From contig JAFAFZ010000133.1 of the NCBI GenBank assembly GCA_023423215.1, positions 1-9,311 of the forward strand: 9,311 nt of DNA, in the 5' to 3' direction. Each line of letters starts with the position of its first letter. Position 1 is the stretch's first letter. The notes beneath the pieces are model-generated. The model was given only the letters and a program-made list of their open reading frames with translations. It was not told the DNA's origin and searched no databases. Positions 6,720-9,311 of the stretch are shown here, in pieces. The translations under genes were made by a program, and so were the position numbers. The stretch is from Actinomycetes bacterium (GTDB lineage Bacteria > Actinomycetota > Acidimicrobiia > Acidimicrobiales > Microtrichaceae).

Positions 6720-7942
6720 TGCGCGACCTGCTCGAAGAGCTGCTCGTAGGCCCCACCGACGGCGCTCGGCGACACCCAGCCCTCGACGACGCGGCGTCCG
6801 GCCGCGCCCATGCGGGCCCGCCGGTCGGGGTCGCCGATCAGGGCGTCGAGCGCCTCGGTGAACACCTCGGGGTCCTCGGGCGGCACGGCCACGCCGGCAC
6901 CGGCGCGCTCGATCGTGCGCTCGACCTCGGTGCCCGGGTCGACGCTCGCCAGCACCGGCCGACCCGCGGCCAGGATCGAGTACAGCTTGGACGGCACGCT
7001 GGAGCGCGCCAGGCCCCGCTTGAGCGGCACCAGGTGCACGTCGCCCGCGGCGAGCACCTCGGGCAGGCGCTCCCGTGGCTGCATCCCCACGAAGCGCAGG
7101 TTGTCCAGCCCCGCCGCCTGCTCCCGCAGCCCCTCGAGGGCGGACCCCCCGCCGTTGATGACGAACACCACGTCGTCGCGGTCGCGGTGCCGGCGTGCGG
7201 CCTCCACCACCAGGTCGAGCGACTGCGACATGCCGACGTTGCCGGCGTAGAGCACCACGGTGCGACCCGTCAGGTCGTACTCGGCGCGGTACGAGTTCTC
7301 GGGGTCGTCGGGGCGGATGCGCTCGGTGTCGACGAAGTTGGGGATGACGTGCACGCGCTCGGGCCGGTTGCCCCGCAGCTTGCCGGCGACGTTGTCGCGC
7401 AGGTCCTCGGACAGGACCGTCACCGCGTCCGAGCGCCGGTACAGGAACCGCTCCAGCCAGGACGCGACCGCGATCACGCGACGGTCGGTGATCGCGCCGA
7501 GCTCCACCGCGACGTCCGGGAAGACGTCCTGGATGTTGAACACGAACGGCGCACGGCGCGACGCCGCCGCGAGCCAGCCGGCGACGCCGAGCGGCAGCGG
7601 CGGCGACATGACCATCACGGCGTCCGGACGACCCCGGGACAGCAGGCCGGCGAGGGTCGCCATGCCGGTGAACCCCGCGAACGCGACCGCGCGCGCCGGG
7701 ATGTTGCGCTTGTCGGTCGGGAAGGGGTGCAGCCGCGTGATGCGTCCCCACGAGGTCCGCTCGGTCCGCCACGGCCGCCCGCCCCAGCCCGGCTCGACGG
7801 CGTGGTCCTTGTACCAGGGCAGCGCCGTGATGATGTGCAGCTCGTGGCCACGCTCCGCGAGCGCCGTCGCGATCGACGTCATCACCTCGCCGGTGGGGGC
7901 GACGTCGGGGGCGAAGTGGGGGCAGAGGACGAGGAGCTTCAT
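6701..7942 (-). CDS. Glycosyltransferase family 4 protein (WcaI/WbuB-like)
   Basis: GT-B fold retaining glycosyltransferase of 413 residues, using an NDP-sugar donor at the cytoplasmic face of the membrane for glycan or lipid-linked sugar assembly. The N-terminal acceptor domain has MKLLVLCPHFAPDVAPTGEV (1-20) and the FNIQDVFPDVAVELGAI segment (135-151) typical of the WcaI/WbuB-like subgroup. The C-terminal donor domain has VHVIPNFVDTERI (197-209), VVLYAGNVGMSQSLDLVVEAA (229-249), FVGMQPRERLPEVLAAGDVHLVPL (284-307) and SVPSKLYSILAAGRPVLASVDPGTEVERTI (315-344), where the nucleotide-sugar site lies. The start at 7942 overlaps the stop of the upstream GT4 gene by four bases (ATGA); longer starts upstream in the frame only read through that neighbour. 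The C-terminus is an arginine run (HRRRRR) created by the duplicated segment. Donor and acceptor cannot be named. Confidence 0.92.
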   Translation of the reverse strand: MKLLVLCPHFAPDVAPTGEVMTSIATALAERGHELHIITALPWYKDHAVEPGWGGRPWRTERTSWGRITRLHPFPTDKRNIPARAVAFAGFTGMATLAGLLSRGRPDAVMVMSPPLPLGVAGWLAAASRRAPFVFNIQDVFPDVAVELGAITDRRVIAVASWLERFLYRRSDAVTVLSEDLRDNVAGKLRGNRPERVHVIPNFVDTERIRPDDPENSYRAEYDLTGRTVVLYAGNVGMSQSLDLVVEAARRHRDRDDVVFVINGGGSALEGLREQAAGLDNLRFVGMQPRERLPEVLAAGDVHLVPLKRGLARSSVPSKLYSILAAGRPVLASVDPGTEVERTIERAGAGVAVPPEDPEVFTEALDALIGDPDRRARMGAAGRRVVEGWVSPSAVGGAYEQLFEQVAHRRRRR

Positions 7943-9081
7943 GTCGTGGGGGTGGTCGTGCGGCCGTGCAGCGCCCGGCGGTAGGCCCCGATCTGGGCCG
8001 ACGCCGTGCGGTGCGGGGTGAACAGGGCGGCGGTCGCACGGCCCGCCACGACCCGCTCGGCGCGGGCCGCCGGGTCGAGCGAGAGGACAGCCTGCATGGC
8101 GTGCGCCCACGCTGTCACATCATCGGGATCGACCAGGTCCTCGGGTCGGGCGACCTCGGGCAGCGACCCGGCGCGGGCCGCCACCACGGGGCAGCTGCGC
8201 GCCATCGCCTCGAGCACCGGGAGGCCGAACCCCTCGTAGCGGGAGGGCACCACGACCGCTGCGGCCGACCCGTAGAGGGCGGCGAGCTGGTCCGCGGGTA
8301 CCCTGCCCGTGCGGACGACGCGCGAGTCGAGGCCGAGCGAGCGGATCCGCTCGCGCACCACGTCCTCGGTCGGTCCCTCGCCCCCGGTCAGCACGAGCTG
8401 CACCTCCGGGTCGACCCGGGCGACCTCGGCGAAGGCGTCGAGCAGCACCAGGTGGTTCTTGTGCGGGTAGGTGATGGCCGGGTACAGCAGGAACGGCGGC
8501 CGCACCCCCTGCGGCACCGACGCATCGGCGGCCGGCGGGACGGGACGCACGGACCACGGGACCACGACCACCCGGTCGTCGTCACCGCCGAGCAGGTCCA
8601 GCACCCGCGACCTGGTGAACTCGCTGGGGACGCACACCACGCGGGCGGCTCGCACGGAACGGCCCGCCATCGCACGGATGTAGGTGCGCTTCGCGAACGA
8701 GAAGTTCCTCGACAGCTCCAGCGGCTGCAGGTCGTGGATCGTGACGACCACGCGGCCCGGGTGCACGAACGGCACCACGCCACCCGCGTGGTGCACGACC
8801 TCGGCCCCGAGCCGGCGCGCCCTCGCCGCCAGCCACGTCTGCTCGGCGAGCACCCTGCGACGCTTGTCGCTGCCGTCCAGGCCCAGCACCTCGCACGCCA
8901 GCGCGGCGGCCAGGTCCGGGTGCGCGGCGGCGAACGGTTCGAGCACCGCCAGGTGCAGCTCCAGGTCGGACGGCGCCTCGGCGAGGAGCGCACGCAGCAG
9001 GTCGGTGGTGGACTCCTCGCTGCCGCCGACCACGCCGGGAACGAGCCACGTCAGGTTCACCAGCACCCGCGACGGGCTCAT
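7939..9081 (-). CDS. Glycosyltransferase family 4 protein (mannosyltransferase-like)
   Basis: GT-B fold retaining glycosyltransferase, 380 residues, the common GT4 length. The acceptor-side domain begins VLVNLTWLVPGVVGGSEE (6-23), with the glycine loop that binds the donor phosphates, and continues to VVTIHDLQPLELSRNFS (112-128) and VPSEFTRSRV (151-160). The donor domain contains LLYPAITYPHKNHLVLLDAF (198-217), LVLTGGEG (229-236), VRTGRVPADQLAALYGSAAAVVVPS (256-280) and the E-x7-E motif RYEGFGLPVLEAMA (281-294; E283 and E291). It resembles the mannosyltransferases of O-antigen and mycolate/lipoglycan loci, but the sugar is inferred only from general similarity. The start at 9081 overlaps the upstream gene's stop by four bases (ATGA), with GAGG (9092-9089) seven bases before the ATG. 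It ends in a TTTPTT tail whose TGA overlaps the next start. Confidence 0.93.
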   Translation of the reverse strand: MSPSRVLVNLTWLVPGVVGGSEESTTDLLRALLAEAPSDLELHLAVLEPFAAAHPDLAAALACEVLGLDGSDKRRRVLAEQTWLAARARRLGAEVVHHAGGVVPFVHPGRVVVTIHDLQPLELSRNFSFAKRTYIRAMAGRSVRAARVVCVPSEFTRSRVLDLLGGDDDRVVVVPWSVRPVPPAADASVPQGVRPPFLLYPAITYPHKNHLVLLDAFAEVARVDPEVQLVLTGGEGPTEDVVRERIRSLGLDSRVVRTGRVPADQLAALYGSAAAVVVPSRYEGFGLPVLEAMARSCPVVAARAGSLPEVARPEDLVDPDDVTAWAHAMQAVLSLDPAARAERVVAGRATAALFTPHRTASAQIGAYRRALHGRTTTPTT

Positions 9082-9311
9082 CCGAGCACCTCGTCGTAGA
9101 CCGCCAGGGTCGCCTCGGCCGAGCGCTCCCAGGTGAAGGCGGCGGCGCGCACCCGGGCACGGGCACGCAGCGAGTCCGAGCGCGCCCGATCGTCGAGCAC
9201 GTCGGCCAACGCCGCCGCCAGGCGAGTCGCCGAGGTCGTGTCGACGACCACGGCGCCATCACCCGCGCCCTCGCCCGTGGCGGTGTCGCGCGTCGTGACG
9301 ACCGCCGCCCC
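9078..9311 (-). CDS. Glycosyltransferase family 4 protein, C-terminal fragment
   Basis: Only the last 77 residues are inside the window; the gene continues past the right edge. The fragment reads GAAVVTTRDTATGEGAGDGAVVVD..., then an Ala/Arg-rich helix and AAAFTWERSAEATLAVYDEVLG before TGA. The AAxFTWxRSAxxTLxVY pattern is the characteristic closing helix of many bacterial GT4 enzymes, where it packs back across the two domains, and the opening GAAVVTTRD follows their donor-site loop. The stop overlaps the next ATG by four bases, so it is the upstream member of the same glycosyltransferase operon. The N-terminal acceptor domain and E-x7-E motif are not visible. Confidence 0.8.
   Translation of the reverse strand, partial: GAAVVTTRDTATGEGAGDGAVVVDTTSATRLAAALADVLDDRARSDSLRARARVRAAAFTWERSAEATLAVYDEVLG

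Noticed and set aside
6588..8039. N-terminal extension of the His-motif protein frame into the glycosyltransferase region
   Set aside because: The extra ~480 residues are an out-of-frame shadow of the GT4 genes (Arg/Pro/Ala-rich); the natural start is the ATG at 6587.
7943..8110. Upstream starts for the 6701-7942 glycosyltransferase
   Set aside because: They lie inside the preceding GT4 gene and give low-complexity sequence; the ATGA overlap and the canonical MKLLVL start are decisive.

Overview
The window is very GC-rich, densely packed, and codon position 3 is almost always G or C. Deazaflavin cofactor F420 biosynthesis genes, a leaderless-type promoter and ATGA gene overlaps all point to a high-GC actinobacterium. 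The Thr/Val/Ala-rich tail of one anchored protein resembles proteins common in Acidimicrobiia, but the lineage is inference only. There are no rRNA, tRNA, transposase or phage genes.

Left part, + strand: cofD (2-phospho-L-lactate transferase, FbiA) runs into cofE (F420-0:gamma-glutamyl ligase), the core of coenzyme F420 synthesis. cofD appears to have lost its ancestral ATGA-type stop and now overlaps cofE by 73 bases. A 214-base gap after cofE holds two almost identical 48-base copies of a nested palindrome. A retinol-dehydrogenase-like short-chain dehydrogenase (SDR) follows, apparently from a leaderless promoter.

Middle: a second SDR, classical FabG-like, lies convergent on the - strand. 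Its promoter region has a good -10 box abutting a perfect 6-3-6 palindrome, probably an operator for a TetR-like regulator.

Right part, all - strand and read from right to left: three GT4-type glycosyltransferases (the first cut by the window edge) joined by 4-base ATGA overlaps. After a short gap come a membrane-anchored His-motif protein of unknown function, an NDP-sugar nucleotidyltransferase and an NDP-sugar epimerase. This looks like a cell-surface polysaccharide or glycolipid locus: the nucleotidyltransferase activates a sugar, the epimerase converts an NDP-sugar, and the GT4 enzymes build the glycan.

Three things stand out: (1) the paired nested palindromes; (2) near-perfect tandem duplications spanning the stop codon of three different - strand genes, each the last gene of its apparent transcription unit; (3) the conserved-looking HWH / HTH-HIH anchored protein inside a glycan operon.
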